From positions 1 through 5,928 of the forward strand of contig JAJYAH010000468.1 in the NCBI GenBank assembly GCA_021779635.1: a DNA stretch of 5,928 nt, given 5' to 3'. Under the pieces are notes generated by a model. That model was not told the origin of the DNA and made no database searches. It worked only from the letters and a program-made list of their open reading frames with translations. This stretch comes from Pseudomonadota bacterium. GTDB taxonomy: Bacteria > Pseudomonadota > Alphaproteobacteria > Rhizobiales > Xanthobacteraceae. Positions 5,841 to 5,928 of this stretch are shown here, in pieces; position 1 is the first letter of the stretch; each line of letters begins with the position of its first letter. The position numbers and the translations under genes are program-made.

Positions 5841-5928
5841 ATGACTCAGTACAAGACGATCGGCTTCATCGGTCTCGGCGTGATGGGCGAGCCGATCTGC
5901 CGCAACCTCGTGAAGAAGAGCGGCGCAG
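5841..5928 (+). CDS. NAD(P)-dependent beta-hydroxyacid dehydrogenase, N-terminal fragment (HIBADH family)
   Basis: Only 29 codons are visible before the right edge. They contain the dinucleotide-binding start GFIGLGVMGEPICRNL, which matches the conserved FIGLGxMGxPMxxNL of the 3-hydroxyisobutyrate / tartronate-semialdehyde / gamma-hydroxybutyrate dehydrogenase family. These enzymes oxidise a hydroxyacid to a semialdehyde, or reduce the semialdehyde, in the cytoplasm. The ATG at 5841 lies 18 bp past the hydrolase stop, so co-transcription is very likely. Its Shine-Dalgarno is weak (AGCGAG region). The catalytic lysine and substrate motifs lie outside the window, so the exact enzyme cannot be named. 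Confidence 0.9.
   Translation, partial: MTQYKTIGFIGLGVMGEPICRNLVKKSGA

Overview
The window is GC-rich, mostly in third codon positions, and reads like a Bradyrhizobium/Rhodopseudomonas-type alphaproteobacterium (Nitrobacteraceae). That placement is inferred from codon use and protein style (caspase/TPR/OmpA proteins, HAE1-like RND pump); no marker gene proves it. There are no RNA genes, insertion sequences, CRISPR arrays or other signs of mobility.

Left half, minus strand. A two-gene efflux unit reads leftward. It starts with a short periplasmic adaptor (1077..2006), whose stop overlaps the start of an RND inner-membrane permease (TGATG). The permease runs off the left edge, with 359 residues visible. 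Upstream of the adaptor lies an exact 8-bp inverted repeat (2059..2082) that overlaps a possible -35 element, so a repressor operator is plausible. The adaptor is odd: a short Pro/Gly linker stands where the helical hairpin that normally contacts the outer-membrane channel should be.

Middle, minus strand. A secreted caspase-fold protein with a Pro-rich linker and four TPRs (3061..4551) is followed 150 bp later by a secreted OmpA-type peptidoglycan-binding protein (2251..2910). A 10-bp-stem hairpin after the OmpA gene looks like the terminator of this unit. In the caspase domain both catalytic residues are replaced (His to Phe103, Cys to Ser155), so it is predicted to be a pseudocaspase. The pair looks like a periplasmic scaffold anchored to the cell wall. 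This is the most interesting part of the window.

Right, plus strand. After a 464-bp divergent intergenic region, a metallo-beta-lactamase-fold lactonase-type hydrolase (5016..5822) is followed 18 bp later by the start of a beta-hydroxyacid dehydrogenase (5841 onward, cut by the right edge). Together they suggest lactone opening followed by hydroxyacid oxidation. The intergenic region carries a strong leftward promoter candidate (TTGACA, GATAAT), a tandem 10-bp direct repeat, and an exact TGTGA-N6-TCACA palindrome matching the CRP consensus.
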